A DNA stretch of 64,000 nucleotides from Pseudomonadota bacterium (GTDB lineage Bacteria; Pseudomonadota; Gammaproteobacteria; Burkholderiales; Burkholderiaceae_C), in NCBI GenBank assembly GCA_022566735.1, contig JADFIG010000001.1, forward strand, positions 434,001 to 498,000, in the 5' to 3' direction. Under the pieces are notes generated by a model. It was not told the origin of the DNA, did no database searches, and worked only from the letters and a program-made list of their open reading frames with translations. Shown piece after piece: positions 38,550 to 49,012 of this stretch. Position numbers and translations under genes: made by a program. Each line of letters begins with the position of its first letter. Positions within the stretch are counted from its first letter, which is position 1.

Positions 38550-39260
38550 ATGACCCTCTCCCACCTCTTCGACAGCAACCGTGCCTGGGCGCGCGACATC
38601 GAGCAGCGCATCCCCGGTTTCTTCACCCGCCTGCAAAAGCAGCAGACGCCCGATTACCTCTGGATCGGTTGCGCCGACAGCCGCGTGCCGGCCAATGAAA
38701 TCTGCGGCCTGTTGCCCGGCGAGATGTTCGTGCACCGCAATGTGGCCAACGTGGTGGTGCACACCGACCTGAATTGCCTGTCGGTGATGGAGTTCGCCAT
38801 CGATTCGCTCAAGGTCAAGCACATCATGGTCGTGGGCCATTACGGCTGCAGCGGCGTGCATGCCGCGATGAACGATGTGCGCATCGGCCTGGCCGACAAC
38901 TGGCTGCGCCATGTGCAGGACGTGCGCAACCAGCACCGCGACTGGCTCTACAGCCTGCCCGATGGCACCGTGCGCCACGACGCCCTGTGCGAGCTCAATG
39001 TGCTGGTGCAGTGCAGCCATGTGTGCGAGACCACCGTGGTCCACGACGCCTGGGCGCGTGGGCAGCAGGTCATGGTGCACGGCTGGGTGTATGGCCTCAA
39101 CAATGGCCTCATCAAGGACCTGCGCATGTCGGTGGCGTCCACGGAAGACGTCCAGCCCGCCTTCGAGCGCGCGCTGGACGATCTCAAGCAGCGTTACGCA
39201 CACCACATCCAGCCCGCGCAAGCAGCGCGGACACCCGCCGCAACACAGGCCCAAGCATGA
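38550..39260 (+). CDS. can: Beta-class carbonic anhydrase
   Basis: Interconverts CO2 and bicarbonate. ATG 38550 follows GGAGGG closely and gives 236 residues; the frame upstream is not family-like. Zinc ligands by motif are C41 and D43 in [12 protein letters not shown]97 and C100 in [10 protein letters not shown], closely matching E. coli Can (C42, D44, H98, C101). R45 of the Asp-Arg dyad is present. The C-terminal Pro/Ala tail is extra. The stop overlaps the aceK ATG by 4 nt, so the two are likely co-translated. Confidence 0.96.
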   Translation: MTLSHLFDSNRAWARDIEQRIPGFFTRLQKQQTPDYLWIGCADSRVPANEICGLLPGEMFVHRNVANVVVHTDLNCLSVMEFAIDSLKVKHIMVVGHYGCSGVHAAMNDVRIGLADNWLRHVQDVRNQHRDWLYSLPDGTVRHDALCELNVLVQCSHVCETTVVHDAWARGQQVMVHGWVYGLNNGLIKDLRMSVASTEDVQPAFERALDDLKQRYAHHIQPAQAARTPAATQAQA

Positions 39261-41152
39261 CGATGTTTCCCCAGCAGCTCACGGACACGCGGGTCTTCGA
39301 GATCGCGCGGGCCCTGCTCGATGGCTTCGACCGCCACTACAAGATCTTTTCGGAGACCAGCGCACAGGCCAAGCGGCGCTTCGAAGAGGCCGAGTGGCAC
39401 GGCCAGCAGACCGCGCAGCGCGCCCGCATCGAGTTCTACGACCTGCGGGTGGAAGAAGCCATCGAGCGGCTCGACAAGGATTTCGGCGCCAGCACCCTGC
39501 CCATGGAGGTCTGGCACCAGATCAAGCTGTTCTACATCGGCCTGCTGACGGGCCACAAGCAGCCCGAGCTGGCCGAAACCTTCTTCAACTCGGTCACCAT
39601 CAAGATCCTGCACCGCAAGTACTACCGCAACGACTTCATCTTCGTGCGCCCGGCGGTGTCGACCGAGTACATCGACGACGAGGACGAGGGCTCCGGCGCC
39701 ACCTTCCGCGCCTATTACCCCACGCGCGACAACCTGCGCGAGATGCTCAAGACCATCGTCCAGAGCTACGAGCTGGCGCTGCCCTTCGATGACCTGGACC
39801 GCGACATCGGCTTCGTCTTCGAGGCGCTGCTGGAGCAGGTGGGCAATGTCCGCCTGCGCACCAACTTCCAGATCCAGGTGCTGTCGTCCCTGTTCTTCCG
39901 CAACAAGGGCGCCTACATCGTGGGCAAGGTGGTCAACGGCTTCCGCAGCCTGCCGTTCGCCATCCCCATCCTGCACAACTCCAAGAGCCGGCTCTACATC
40001 GACGCCGCCTTGTTTGGCGAGGACGACCTGCTGGCCCTGTTCAGCTTCGCGCGGGCCTACTTCATGGTCTACATGCCCGTGCCTTCGGCCTATGTGCAGT
40101 TCCTGCGCACGCTGATGCCGCGCAAGCCCCGTGGCGAGCTCTACAGCGCCATCGGCCTGCAAAAGCACGGCAAGAACCTGTTCTACCGCGACTTCCTCTT
40201 CCACCTGCGCCACTCCAGCGACAAGTTCCGCATCGCGCCGGGCATCAAGGGCATGGTCATGCTGGTGTTCGACCTGCCGTCCTACCCCTTCGTCTTCAAG
40301 GTCATCAAGGACTACTTCCCGCCGCAGAAGGAGACCACGCGCGAAGGCATCATGGGCAAGTACCAGCTCGTCAAGCAGCACGACCGCGTGGGCCGCATGG
40401 CCGACTCGCTGGAGTTCACCAACGTGGCCTTTCCGCGCCACCGCTTCGACGACGAGCTGATCGCCGAGCTGGAGAAGTTCGCCCCCAGCGTGATGGAGCA
40501 GGACGAGGACGGCCAGGTGCTGATCCTCAAGCACCTCTACATCGAGCGGCGCATGATCCCGCTGAACATCTACATCCAGGAAGCCTCGGGCGAGTCGCTG
40601 GAGCATGCCGTCATCGAGTACGGCAACGCCCTCAAGGACCTGGTGGCTGCCAACATCTTCCCCGGCGACATGCTGTGGAAGAACTTCGGTGTCACGCGCA
40701 ACGGCAAGGTCGTGTTCTACGACTACGACGAGATCGAGTACGTCACCGACTGCAATTTCCGCAAGGTGCCCACGCCGCGCAACGAGGAAGACGAGATGTC
40801 CGGCGAGGTCTGGTACTCGGTGGGGCCGCACGATGTCTTCCCCGAGACCTTCGGTCCCTTCCTGCTGGGCGACCCGCGCGTGCGCGCGATCTTCATGAAG
40901 CACCATGCCGACCTGCTGGAGGCCGACTTCTGGCAGCAGCACAAGGAGCGCATCCAGGCGGGCTATGTGCACGACGTCTTCCCCTATGACCGCGGGCGGC
41001 GCTTCGTGCACAAGATCCAGTCGGCGCTGCAGCCCTCGGCCGAAGTGGCGCCGGTGGAAGAGCCGGTGGACGTGCAGCAACTCGGCCCCCGGGTGCACGA
41101 CCAGGGCACGCTGAGCGGCTTCAGCAGCGGTTCGGCCGGCAGCGGCGACTGA
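39257..41152 (+). CDS. aceK: Isocitrate dehydrogenase kinase/phosphatase
   Basis: Bifunctional enzyme that phosphorylates isocitrate dehydrogenase to divert carbon into the glyoxylate shunt and reverses this in glucose. The 631-residue protein starts at ATG 39257, overlapping can. It has the AceK-specific regulatory N-terminal half and the kinase domain: the P-loop-like [19 protein letters not shown], then an ATP-binding Lys in [10 protein letters not shown], and [20 protein letters not shown] with the metal-binding acids. Length matches E. coli AceK (~578) plus a C-terminal tail. aceA and aceB are not nearby, unlike the E. coli aceBAK operon. Confidence 0.95.
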   Translation: MTMFPQQLTDTRVFEIARALLDGFDRHYKIFSETSAQAKRRFEEAEWHGQQTAQRARIEFYDLRVEEAIERLDKDFGASTLPMEVWHQIKLFYIGLLTGHKQPELAETFFNSVTIKILHRKYYRNDFIFVRPAVSTEYIDDEDEGSGATFRAYYPTRDNLREMLKTIVQSYELALPFDDLDRDIGFVFEALLEQVGNVRLRTNFQIQVLSSLFFRNKGAYIVGKVVNGFRSLPFAIPILHNSKSRLYIDAALFGEDDLLALFSFARAYFMVYMPVPSAYVQFLRTLMPRKPRGELYSAIGLQKHGKNLFYRDFLFHLRHSSDKFRIAPGIKGMVMLVFDLPSYPFVFKVIKDYFPPQKETTREGIMGKYQLVKQHDRVGRMADSLEFTNVAFPRHRFDDELIAELEKFAPSVMEQDEDGQVLILKHLYIERRMIPLNIYIQEASGESLEHAVIEYGNALKDLVAANIFPGDMLWKNFGVTRNGKVVFYDYDEIEYVTDCNFRKVPTPRNEEDEMSGEVWYSVGPHDVFPETFGPFLLGDPRVRAIFMKHHADLLEADFWQQHKERIQAGYVHDVFPYDRGRRFVHKIQSALQPSAEVAPVEEPVDVQQLGPRVHDQGTLSGFSSGSAGSGD

Positions 41153-41175
41153 GGGCAGGGCCCGCGCACCATGAC

Positions 41176-41203
41176 AAAGGGCCCCCGCAGGGGCCCTTTT
41201 CTC
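41176..41203 (+). terminator. Intrinsic terminator after aceK
   Basis: AAAGGGCCCC (41176-41185), loop cgca, GGGGCCCTTT (41190-41199), then TTC. It lies in the gap between aceK and converging bamD and may act on both strands, though the minus-strand U-tract is short. Confidence 0.8.
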
Positions 41204-41235
41204 TGTGCATCAGCCGGCTGCTGCCGCCGGAGGGG

Positions 41236-42081
41236 TCACCAGAACTGGTACCAGGGCTTGGGTGCCTTGGCCGGGCTGCGTGCCGCGGCGATCTCGTCGC
41301 CCAGGAAGCGGCTGTCGGGGAAGCTTTGCTTGAGCACGCGCAGGGCATCGTCACGCAGCGGCGCCAGGCCGAGCTTGTCGTAGCTCTGCGCCATGATGTA
41401 GAGGCCCTCCTCTATGGCAGGCGACTGGCGGTAATCCTTCACCGCCTGCTGCGCGCGGTTGGCCGCAGCCAGGTAGGCGCCGCGGCGCAGGTAGTAACGC
41501 GCCACGTGCACTTCGCCGGCGGCCAGCGAGTTGACGATGTGGTTCATGCGCAGGCGGGCATCTTCGGCGTACTTCGAGGTCGGGAAGCGCTCGACCACGT
41601 TCTTGAAGGACTCGTAGGCATCGCGCGAGGCCTGCTGGTCACGCTCGGAGAGGTCCTGGTTGGCCACGCGGCCGAACAGGCCGAGGTTTTCGTTGAAGTT
41701 GATCAGGCCCTGCAGGTAATAGACGTAGTCCATCGCGGGGCTGGTCGGGTGCAGGCGGATGAAGCGGTCGAGCTTGGCCAGGGCCTGGGCCTTTTCACCG
41801 GTGCGGAAGTAGGCGTAGGCCAGATCGATCTGGGCCTGCTGCGACAGCAGGGTGCCGGACGCACGCGATTCGACCTTTTCCAGCTTCTTGACGGCGGTTT
41901 CGTAGTTGCCTTCGGCCGCGTCGTCCTTGGCGTCTGCGTACAATTTGTCCGGCGCGATGTTGGCGAACTCGTCTTTCGGCGTGGTGCCGCAAGCCGCCAG
42001 CGCGACGCTCAGGAACAGGGCCAGCCAGCCGGCGTGCATGCCGGGCCGCGAGCCACGGAAGGTGGTCTTCAGCAATTTCAC
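41236..42081 (-). CDS. bamD: Outer-membrane assembly lipoprotein BamD
   Basis: Essential BAM-complex lipoprotein with TPR repeats. From GTG 42081 it has 281 residues; a later ATG at 42039 is also possible. The signal peptide ends in a lipobox LSVALAAC with C31 as the lipid-modified cysteine. Then come TPR-like helices (DEFANIAPDKLYADAKDD, ESFKNVVERFPTSKYAEDAR) and the C-terminal SFPDSRFLGDE. Family length is ~245, so the N-terminus may be shorter than given. It is divergent from rluD. Confidence 0.94.
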   Translation of the reverse strand: MKLLKTTFRGSRPGMHAGWLALFLSVALAACGTTPKDEFANIAPDKLYADAKDDAAEGNYETAVKKLEKVESRASGTLLSQQAQIDLAYAYFRTGEKAQALAKLDRFIRLHPTSPAMDYVYYLQGLINFNENLGLFGRVANQDLSERDQQASRDAYESFKNVVERFPTSKYAEDARLRMNHIVNSLAAGEVHVARYYLRRGAYLAAANRAQQAVKDYRQSPAIEEGLYIMAQSYDKLGLAPLRDDALRVLKQSFPDSRFLGDEIAAARSPAKAPKPWYQFW

Positions 42082-42187
42082 GTTGTGTTGGGGGCGTTGT
42101 GGCTGCGGAGGGCTCCGCCGGCCTGGGCGCCATTCAGCGTCAGAGCCCACAGTATAGAAGCCAGATCGACCCAGATCGTCCCCCCCG

Positions 42188-43324
42188 ATGTCCGAACGCC
42201 CCCCGAAACACCCTCAGGTGCCCGCGCCCCTGGACAGCCCCGAAGACCTGAGCGACGAGTTGCTGGACGAGGAGGGCGGCGAGTCCTTCGATGGCGTGCC
42301 GGGTGCGCCCTCGGTCGTGGCGGCGTCCCGCTGCGAATCGCTGCAGGTGCCTGTGGCGGCGCATGGCCAGCGCCTCGATGCCTTCCTGGGGGCGCAGATC
42401 ACGGCGTACTCGCGCAGCCACCTCAAGTCCCTGATCGAGGCGGGTTGCGTCAGCGTGTCAGGTCAGGTGGTGAGCACGCCTTCGCGCAAGGTGGCGCAGG
42501 GGCAGCAAATCGAGGTGCAGTTGCGGCCCACGGCGCAGAGCCTGGCCTTCGTGGCCGAGCCCATGGCGCTGCCCATCGTGTTCGAGGACGCGCACCTGCT
42601 GGTGATCGACAAGCCGGCCGGCCTGGTCGTCCACCCCGCCGCGGGCAACTGGCAAGGCACCCTGATGAACGGGCTGCTGGCCCACCATGCCGGGGCGTCG
42701 GCGCTGCCGCGGGCCGGCATCGTGCACCGGCTCGACAAGGACACCAGCGGCCTGATGGTGGTGGGCAAGACGCTGGAGGCCGTGACGGCGCTCAGCCGCG
42801 CCATCGCCGCGCGCGAGGTCACCCGCCAGTACCTGGCCCTGGTGCATGGCCTGGTCGACGAGGCCTTTTCGGTGAGCACGCCCATCGGCCGGGATCCTGT
42901 CACGCGGGTGCGCATGGCCGTCGTGGCCTCGGGCAAGCCGGCGCGGACCGATGTGCGCTGCTTGCTGACCGGCGACTGGGGCGAGGGCGGGGCGCCACCG
43001 TCGCCGAAGCGCGCACCGCAGTCTGGCGCTCAACCGGGGAGGCGTGCGTTCAGCGGCGTCTTGTGCACCCTGCACACCGGGCGGACCCACCAGATCCGGG
43101 TGCACCTGAGCAGCCGCAAGCACCCCCTGGTGGCAGACGCCCTGTACGGCGGGGCGCCGGCGCTGGGCATGCGGCGCCAGGCCCTGCATGCGGCGCGGCT
43201 GTCGTTCCTGCACCCTGTCAATGGCGAGCCTCTGGCCTTCCAGGCCGCCTTGCCTGCCGACATGGCGCAAGCCTGGGCGGCCCTGGAGGAGGGGGCCACA
43301 TGGCATGCGCAAACTGGTGTATAG
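42188..43324 (+). CDS. rluD: 23S rRNA pseudouridine synthase RluD
   Basis: Modifies uridines 1911, 1915 and 1917 of 23S rRNA helix 69, important for 50S assembly. The 378-residue protein has an acidic N-terminal lead of ~50 residues, an S4 domain (QRLDAFLGAQITAYSRSHLK) and the RluA-type catalytic site HRLDKDTSGLMVVGKT with the catalytic Asp. HTGRTHQIRVHLSSRKHPLVADALYG is split by an insert of ~30 Gly/Pro/Arg-rich residues (about 255-285). The start is ATG 42188. bamD lies divergent upstream, as in many proteobacteria. Confidence 0.95.
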   Translation: MSERPPKHPQVPAPLDSPEDLSDELLDEEGGESFDGVPGAPSVVAASRCESLQVPVAAHGQRLDAFLGAQITAYSRSHLKSLIEAGCVSVSGQVVSTPSRKVAQGQQIEVQLRPTAQSLAFVAEPMALPIVFEDAHLLVIDKPAGLVVHPAAGNWQGTLMNGLLAHHAGASALPRAGIVHRLDKDTSGLMVVGKTLEAVTALSRAIAAREVTRQYLALVHGLVDEAFSVSTPIGRDPVTRVRMAVVASGKPARTDVRCLLTGDWGEGGAPPSPKRAPQSGAQPGRRAFSGVLCTLHTGRTHQIRVHLSSRKHPLVADALYGGAPALGMRRQALHAARLSFLHPVNGEPLAFQAALPADMAQAWAALEEGATWHAQTGV

Positions 43325-43558
43325 TGTTTACGTGATTTGGCCCAGCGCCTTGTGCACGACGCATTGCGGAGCAATGCCCGCGTGGCACCCGTGGCCGGCC
43401 CTGAAGCAGGTGGCGCGGAACGCCGCCTGAATGTCGCCTCCCCAGTGAGGCCCCTCCACACTGTCCAGTTTGAACGCCTCTTGGCTGCCTTGCGGCTGAG
43501 CACAACGTTGGTGCGCCAGCGCTGCATGGCGTCGCGCCGCACTGCGTCTTGCTGACCG
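43325..43558. other. Gap between rluD and scpB with a perfect short hairpin
   Basis: No gene is visible in these 234 nt. A perfect 7-bp stem GCATTGC-gga-GCAATGC lies at 43361-43377 with no T-run. TATAGT at 43320-43325, overlapping the rluD stop, could be a -10, but no -35 supports it. In related genomes the pgeF (yfiH) gene usually lies between rluD and what follows; it is missing here. Confidence 0.4.
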
Positions 43559-44413
43559 ATGCGGCGCCCGCTCATTTCCGACGCGATGGAAGTTCTTGAA
43601 CCCCAGGATGCTGCGCGCATCCTCGAAGCCGCCTTGCTGTGCTCGTCTCAGCCGATGTCGGTGAGGGAGATGCGCCAGTTGTTTGACGACACCGTCTCGG
43701 CCGACACGGTGCGCGCCATGCTGGCCCAGATCCAGGCGCAGTGGCAGGGCAAGGGCGTGACGCTGACCGAGGTGGCTTCGGGCTGGCGTTTCCAGACGCG
43801 CCCCGAGGTGCAGGTCCACCTGGACCGGCTGCACCCTGAAAAGCCACCCCGTTATTCGCGGGCCACGCTGGAGACCCTGGCCATCATCGCCTACAAGCAG
43901 CCGGTCACGCGCGGCGACATCGAAGACATCCGCGGCGTGACGGTGAGTTCCAACATCGTCAAGCAGCTGGAAGACCGTGGTTGGGTCGAAGTCATCGGCC
44001 ACCGTGATGCGCCGGGGCGTCCGGCCCTGTTCGCCACCACGCGGCAATTCCTCGATGACCTGGGCCTGGCCTCGCTGTCGCAACTGCCCACGCTGGACGG
44101 GATGCCGGTGGGGCAGGCGCTGCTGCCCGGGCTGGAGGCCGAGCCGGCCCTGGCCGACGAGGCCCATGGTGCCTTGTCAGAGGCTGTGGCGCGCCCCGAG
44201 GCGCCCGCTGGGCAAGCCGCTGAGCAAGCCGACTTGGTCGGTCCTGCCAACGACATCGCGGTCGACCTCAGCGCCCCGCCTGTCGCCGAACATGAACCTG
44301 CCGCCGACACCGCGGCCCCCACCGAACCTGGCGAGGCCGAGCCGGACACCGAACCCGATCTGTCCGCGTCCGATCCGCCCGCCCCCTCTGTTTCCGACCC
44401 CTCCGCTCCATGA
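43559..44413 (+). CDS. scpB: Chromosome segregation and condensation protein ScpB
   Basis: ScpB is the winged-helix kleisin partner of SMC-ScpA in chromosome compaction. The 284-residue product starts at ATG 43559 (ATG 43586 also in frame). The core at about 10-170 fits: [38 protein letters not shown], and [23 protein letters not shown]. The last ~100 residues are an acidic Ala/Pro/Glu tail. No scpA is in the window. The stop overlaps the rluB start by 4 nt, the common scpB-rluB pairing. Confidence 0.93.
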   Translation: MRRPLISDAMEVLEPQDAARILEAALLCSSQPMSVREMRQLFDDTVSADTVRAMLAQIQAQWQGKGVTLTEVASGWRFQTRPEVQVHLDRLHPEKPPRYSRATLETLAIIAYKQPVTRGDIEDIRGVTVSSNIVKQLEDRGWVEVIGHRDAPGRPALFATTRQFLDDLGLASLSQLPTLDGMPVGQALLPGLEAEPALADEAHGALSEAVARPEAPAGQAAEQADLVGPANDIAVDLSAPPVAEHEPAADTAAPTEPGEAEPDTEPDLSASDPPAPSVSDPSAP

Positions 44414-46455
44414 CCACCGATTCCGCGCCCATGCAAGACCCTCAGGACCAAGTGCCTGCTGCCGAACCTCAAGCCGAGGCGGCAGCCAAGCCCAAGCGCA
44501 CCCGCCGCCCCAAGGCCGTTGAAGCGGTCGAGGTGCCTGCCGACGTGACCGCGGCATCTGCCAGGGAGACGACCGCTCCTGCGGCAGAGCCGGCGGCACC
44601 CGCCGCCAAGCGCGCGCCCCGTCGCCGCAAGGTGGAGGCTGAGCCGCTGGCCGCCGATGTGGTGGCCGAGCCGGTGGCCGAGGCCGATGCCGCGACCGAC
44701 GCTGTGGCGCCTGCCGTGCCCGCCAAGAAGGCCCCGCGCCGCAAGGCCCCGGCACGCGCGGTGGTGGAGGATGCCCCTGCCGAGGCCGCCGCCGAGGCGC
44801 CTGCGCAGGCTGGGGTCGCGGAGGTGTCGGGCAACGCCCCCGCTGCGGTGGCGGACGCTGACGCGGGTGCCGCCGAACCTTCCGAGGGGGCTGCGGCCAC
44901 CGGGGACGATCAGGGTGAATTCCGAGGCACGCGCCGCGCTGCGCTGGCGCAGCAGCAGGCCTCGGAGGTGTTTGCCGAGTTGCTGTCGGGCGATTTCGAC
45001 AAGGCCCACGAAGAAGAAAGCGAAGAAGAAGCCGCCGCCGAGCCGTCCGGCCCCTACAAGCGGGTGCTGCGTCCCGAGCCGGATGCGCCCAAGCTGCAGA
45101 AGGTGCTGGCCCAGGCGGGCGTCGGTTCGCGCCGCGACATCGAGCAGATGATCGAAGACGGCCGCATCGAGGTCAACGACCAGGTGGCCCACATCGGTCA
45201 GCGCATCTCGCATGGCGACCGCGTCAAGGTTGCAGGCAAGCCCATCAAGGTGCGCATCGCCCCGCCGGCGGCCCGCATCCTGGCCTACCACAAGCCGGTG
45301 GGCGAGGTGGTCACCCACGACGACCCGCAAGGCCGCCCGACCGTCTTCCGCCGCCTGCCGCGTCTGCAGAATGGCAAGTGGATGTCGGTCGGTCGCCTCG
45401 ACCTCAACACCGAGGGCCTGCTGCTGTTCACCAACTCGGGCGAGCTGGCCAACCAGCTGATGCACCCGCGCTTCGGCGTGGAGCGCGAGTACGCCGTGCG
45501 TGTGCTGGGTTCGCTGGACGAAGCCTCCCGCGAGCGTCTGCTTTCCGGCGTCGAGATCGAAGGCCAGTCGGCCCATTTCATCTCGATCAGCAACGGCCTG
45601 GGCGAGGGCGTGAACCAGTGGTACCGCGTGGTCATCACCGAAGGCCGCAACCGCGAAGTCCGCAAGCTGTTCGATGCCGTCGGCCTGACGGTCAACCGCC
45701 TCATCCGGGTGCGCTACGGCGCCATCGTCCTGCCGCGCGGCCTGCGCCGTGGCGTGTGGGTCGAACTGGGCGAGTCCGATGTGCGCGCCGTCAAGTCGCT
45801 GGCCGGCATGGACCGCCAGGATGGCGACCAGCAGGGCCGCGGCAAGGGGGGCAAGCACAAGCAGCAGGGTGGCCAGCGCGGTCAGCAGGGGCAACACGGG
45901 CAACAGGGCCAGCAAGGCGGTCAACAAGGTGGCCAGCAGGGCAACCCGCAGGGCCGCGGCGGCCAGGGCCAGCAGGGCAAGCAGGGGCGTGGCGCTCAGG
46001 GTGGCCAGGGTGGTCATCAGGGCGGCAGGCCCCAGCACGGTGGCCAGGGCGGCCAGCGCGGCCAGCAGCAAGGCCAGGGTCAGCGCCATGAGCGTGCCAA
46101 TGAGCGCACCCATGAACGCGCCAATGAGCGCTCCCAGATGCCTCAGGGTGCCCGCGACATGGACGACGATTTCGACCACATCGGCCCCATCCCCAACCCG
46201 CTGGAGCAGACCTTCGACAAGCGCTTCGTCAAGGGCTCCAAGCGCATCACCTCCGGCTTCGGTCGTCCGGACCAGGACCATGGCCGTGACGGTGGCGGTG
46301 GCGGTGGCAAGCAAAAGGGCCCCAAGCAGCCCGACCCCATGCAGACCTCGGTGGGCTACATCGGTGCCGACGCCTTCTTTGGCGGCGGTCGCTCGGGTGG
46401 CAACCGCCGGGGTGGCGGTGGTGGCGGCGGCGGCGGTGGTCGCGGCCGACGTTGA
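44410..46455 (+). CDS. rluB: 23S rRNA pseudouridine synthase RluB with long disordered ends
   Basis: Modifies uridine 2605 of 23S rRNA. The core (residues ~225-475) contains the S4 domain ([20 protein letters not shown]) and the RsuA-type catalytic site [20 protein letters not shown] with the Asp, then [19 protein letters not shown]. It is flanked by ~220 residues of Ala/Pro/Glu at the N-terminus and ~200 residues of Gln/Gly-rich sequence ([12 protein letters not shown] and similar) at the C-terminus, so 681 residues in all, more than double E. coli RluB (~291). The C-terminal tail also carries a short tandem repeat. Confidence 0.93.
   Translation: MTTDSAPMQDPQDQVPAAEPQAEAAAKPKRTRRPKAVEAVEVPADVTAASARETTAPAAEPAAPAAKRAPRRRKVEAEPLAADVVAEPVAEADAATDAVAPAVPAKKAPRRKAPARAVVEDAPAEAAAEAPAQAGVAEVSGNAPAAVADADAGAAEPSEGAAATGDDQGEFRGTRRAALAQQQASEVFAELLSGDFDKAHEEESEEEAAAEPSGPYKRVLRPEPDAPKLQKVLAQAGVGSRRDIEQMIEDGRIEVNDQVAHIGQRISHGDRVKVAGKPIKVRIAPPAARILAYHKPVGEVVTHDDPQGRPTVFRRLPRLQNGKWMSVGRLDLNTEGLLLFTNSGELANQLMHPRFGVEREYAVRVLGSLDEASRERLLSGVEIEGQSAHFISISNGLGEGVNQWYRVVITEGRNREVRKLFDAVGLTVNRLIRVRYGAIVLPRGLRRGVWVELGESDVRAVKSLAGMDRQDGDQQGRGKGGKHKQQGGQRGQQGQHGQQGQQGGQQGGQQGNPQGRGGQGQQGKQGRGAQGGQGGHQGGRPQHGGQGGQRGQQQGQGQRHERANERTHERANERSQMPQGARDMDDDFDHIGPIPNPLEQTFDKRFVKGSKRITSGFGRPDQDHGRDGGGGGGKQKGPKQPDPMQTSVGYIGADAFFGGGRSGGNRRGGGGGGGGGGRGRR
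46087..46134 (+). repeat. 24-bp tandem repeat inside the rluB tail
   Basis: Two adjacent 24-bp units (46087-46110 and 46111-46134), differing at three or four positions, encode HERANERT and HERANERS. They lie within the low-complexity C-terminus and are in frame, so they are probably a slippage or duplication product. Confidence 0.7.
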
Positions 46456-46479
46456 TCAGCCACATTCGAACGATACAAT
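46452..46479 (+). promoter_or_regulatory. Sigma-70-type promoter of ndk
   Basis: TTGATC (46452-46457), 16-nt spacer, TACAAT (46474-46479). The ndk ATG is 37 nt after the -10, leaving a leader of about 30 nt. The match is 4/6 and 5/6, with no competing pair nearby. Confidence 0.55.
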
Positions 46480-46515
46480 CGCAGGTTTTGTCAATATCGC
46501 TGCCCAGGAGAAAAC

Positions 46516-46941
46516 ATGGCCATCGAACGCACCCTCTCGATCATCAAGCCCGACGCCGTTGCCAAGAACGTCATCGGCCAAATCGTTGCCCGCTTTGAAG
46601 GCGCCGGCCTGAAGGTCGCCGCTGCCAAGCTGGTGCAACTGTCGCGCGCCGAAGCCGAACAGTTCTACGCTGTCCACGCTGCCCGTCCTTTCTTCAAGGA
46701 CCTGGTGGACTTCATGGTGTCCGGCCCCGTCTTCGTGCAAGTGCTGGAAGGTGAAGGCGCCATCGCCAAGAACCGTGACCTGATGGGCGCCACCGACCCC
46801 AAGAAGGCTGCCCCCGGCACCATCCGCGCCGACTTCGCCGAGTCGATCGACGCCAACGCCGTGCACGGCTCCGACGCTGCCGAAACCGCTGCCGTCGAAG
46901 TGGCCTTCTTCTTCCCCGGCCTGAACGTCTACAGCCGCTGA
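46516..46941 (+). CDS. ndk: Nucleoside diphosphate kinase
   Basis: Transfers the gamma phosphate of NTPs to NDPs through a phospho-histidine. The 141-residue protein starts [20 protein letters not shown] and has the active-site His H117 in [12 protein letters not shown], as in E. coli. The length is the family norm. A promoter-like TTGATC/TACAAT lies upstream and the ribosome binding site region reads CAGGAGAAA. rlmN follows 51 nt downstream. Confidence 0.98.
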   Translation: MAIERTLSIIKPDAVAKNVIGQIVARFEGAGLKVAAAKLVQLSRAEAEQFYAVHAARPFFKDLVDFMVSGPVFVQVLEGEGAIAKNRDLMGATDPKKAAPGTIRADFAESIDANAVHGSDAAETAAVEVAFFFPGLNVYSR

Positions 46942-46992
46942 TCGGCTGCTGCCTGCCGCCGTCCGGTCTGAAGTCCCAGGAGCCAAGCTTTC

Positions 46993-48126
46993 ATGAGCGC
47001 TGCAGTCAACCTGCTGGATTTCGACCTCGACGGCCTGGCCGGCTACTGCGAACAACTGGGTGAAAAGCGCTTCCGCGCCACCCAGCTGTTCCGCTGGATC
47101 CATCAGAAAGGTGCTTCTGACTTCGATCAGATGACCGACCTGGCCAAGTCCCTGCGCAGCAAGCTGCAGGGCGTGGCCGACATCAAGCCCCTGAGCGTCA
47201 TCAGCGAGCACGTGTCCTCGGATGGCACGATCAAATGGCTGTTCGACGTGGGACAGGGCAACGCTGTCGAAAGCGTCTACATCCCCGAAGACGACCGCGG
47301 CACGCTGTGCGTGTCCTCGCAGGCCGGTTGTGCCGTGGGTTGCCGCTTCTGTTCGACGGGCCACCAGGGCTTCAGCCGCAACCTCAGCACCGGCGAGATC
47401 ATCGCTCAGCTCTGGCATGCCGAACACGCCTTGCGCAAGCGCCTCAACACCTCCGAGCGCGTCATCAGCAACGTCGTGATGATGGGCATGGGCGAGCCGC
47501 TGCAGAACTACAACGCGCTGGTGCCCGCGCTGCGCACCATGCTGGACGACCACGGCTACGGCCTGTCGCGCCGCCGCGTGACGGTGTCGACCTCCGGTGT
47601 CGTGCCCATGATCGAGCGCCTGCAGCAGGACTGCCCGGTGGCGCTGGCCGTGTCGCTGCACGCGCCCAACGACGCCCTGCGTGACCAGTTGGTGCCGATC
47701 AACCGCAAGTACCCCATCGATGAGTTGCTCAACGCCTGCCAGGCCTACCTGCAAGCGGCGCCGCGCGACTTCATCACCTTCGAATACTGCATGCTTGACG
47801 GCGTCAACGACACCGACGAGCACGCCCGTCAGTTGATCGCCCTGGTGCGCAACCGCATCCATTGCAAGTTCAACCTGATCCCTTTCAACCCCTTCCCGGC
47901 GTCGGGGCTGCACCGCTCGCCCAACGAGCGGGTGCAGGCCTTCGCGCGCATCCTGGCCGATGCCGGCATCGTCACCACCGTGCGCAAGACGCGCGGCGAT
48001 GACATCGACGCCGCCTGCGGCCAGTTGGCCGGCGAGGTGCAGGACCGCACCCGGGCGGAAGAGCGCATGTTGCGCCAGCCCATCGTCGTGCACCCCGCAC
48101 CGGCCCGCAAGGCGCATGAGCAGTGA
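46993..48126 (+). CDS. rlmN: Dual-specificity 23S rRNA/tRNA m2A methyltransferase RlmN
   Basis: Radical-SAM methyltransferase that makes 2-methyladenosine at 23S A2503 and tRNA A37. The 377-residue protein has the CxxxCxxC cluster with C113, C117 and C120 ([18 protein letters not shown]). [14 protein letters not shown] and [12 protein letters not shown] fit the family, as does a C-terminal [18 protein letters not shown] carrying the methyl-accepting cysteine. It sits in ndk-rlmN-pilF-rodZ-ispG order. Confidence 0.97.
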   Translation: MSAAVNLLDFDLDGLAGYCEQLGEKRFRATQLFRWIHQKGASDFDQMTDLAKSLRSKLQGVADIKPLSVISEHVSSDGTIKWLFDVGQGNAVESVYIPEDDRGTLCVSSQAGCAVGCRFCSTGHQGFSRNLSTGEIIAQLWHAEHALRKRLNTSERVISNVVMMGMGEPLQNYNALVPALRTMLDDHGYGLSRRRVTVSTSGVVPMIERLQQDCPVALAVSLHAPNDALRDQLVPINRKYPIDELLNACQAYLQAAPRDFITFEYCMLDGVNDTDEHARQLIALVRNRIHCKFNLIPFNPFPASGLHRSPNERVQAFARILADAGIVTTVRKTRGDDIDAACGQLAGEVQDRTRAEERMLRQPIVVHPAPARKAHEQ

Positions 48127-48187
48127 GTGCCCGGCGCCCGTGGGCGCATCCGCCTCTACACTGATTGCCCGAATAGGAGATTGCTGC

Positions 48188-49012
48188 ATGAGGATGCGAT
48201 CCGTGAGCTTCGCGCTGGCCGCGTCTGGCTTCAGCTTGAGCCTGCTTGGCTGTGCCGGTGCGCCCGGCCAGCCGCGCTCGACCGCAGCCGTGACCGCGGC
48301 CCAGGGCGACATCGCCACCGCCTCCGACGAGAGCGAGGTCCGCCGCCGCGCCCGCATCCGTCTGGAGCTGGCCTCCACGTACTACGCGCAGGGCCAGTAC
48401 AACACGGCGCTGGACGAGCTCAAGCAGGCCGTGACCATCGACCCGACGCTGCCGGCCGCGCACGAGATGCGCGCCCTGATCTACGACGCGATGGGCGATG
48501 CCGAGCGTGCCGACGCCAGCTTCCGCCAGGCGCTGTCGCTGGACCCGGGCAATGGCAGCGTGCTGCACAACCACGCGTGGTCGCTGTGCCGCCGCGGCCA
48601 GTACGCTGCGGCCGATGCCTTGTTCGATCGCGCAGCAGCCTTGCCGCAGTCGATGTCGACGGCCAAGACCCTGCTGGCGCGCGGCGTGTGCCAGATCCGC
48701 GCAGGCCTGTACCCGGAAGGGGAGAAGTCCCTGCTGAAGTCGTATGAAATCGACCCCGCCAGTCCGGCCACGGCTTACAACCTGGCGGCGGTGCTGATGC
48801 GCCAGGGGGAACTGGAGCGAGCGCGTTTTTACGCGCGGCGCATCAACAACGTGCCTGAGCAGGTCACTGCGGAGTCCCTGTGGCTGGCCATCCGCATCGA
48901 GCACCGCCTGGGCAATTTCGCAGGACGCGATGAGCTGGCGACGCAATTGCGCCGCCGCTTCACGGGCAGCCGCGAGGCCACCGCGCTTGAACTGGGACGC
49001 TACGATGAGTGA
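48188..49012 (+). CDS. pilF: Type IV pilus biogenesis lipoprotein PilF (PilW-like, TPR)
   Basis: 274 residues from ATG 48188 with AGGAG about 10 nt upstream. The signal peptide ends in LSLLGC with the lipobox cysteine at C22, so it is an outer- or inner-membrane lipoprotein. Four or five TPR units follow, e.g. RLELASTYYAQGQYNTALDE and NHAWSLCRRGQYAAADALF. In pilF-rodZ-ispG order this is the PilF/PilW pilotin, needed for PilQ multimerisation, although no pilus genes lie in the window. The stop overlaps the next ATG by 8 nt. Confidence 0.85.
   Translation: MRMRSVSFALAASGFSLSLLGCAGAPGQPRSTAAVTAAQGDIATASDESEVRRRARIRLELASTYYAQGQYNTALDELKQAVTIDPTLPAAHEMRALIYDAMGDAERADASFRQALSLDPGNGSVLHNHAWSLCRRGQYAAADALFDRAAALPQSMSTAKTLLARGVCQIRAGLYPEGEKSLLKSYEIDPASPATAYNLAAVLMRQGELERARFYARRINNVPEQVTAESLWLAIRIEHRLGNFAGRDELATQLRRRFTGSREATALELGRYDE

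Noticed and set aside
45830..46090. Gln/Gly-rich DNA in rluB as a repeat array or CRISPR-like region
   Set aside because: It is in-frame low-complexity coding with irregular units, no spacers and no cas genes.
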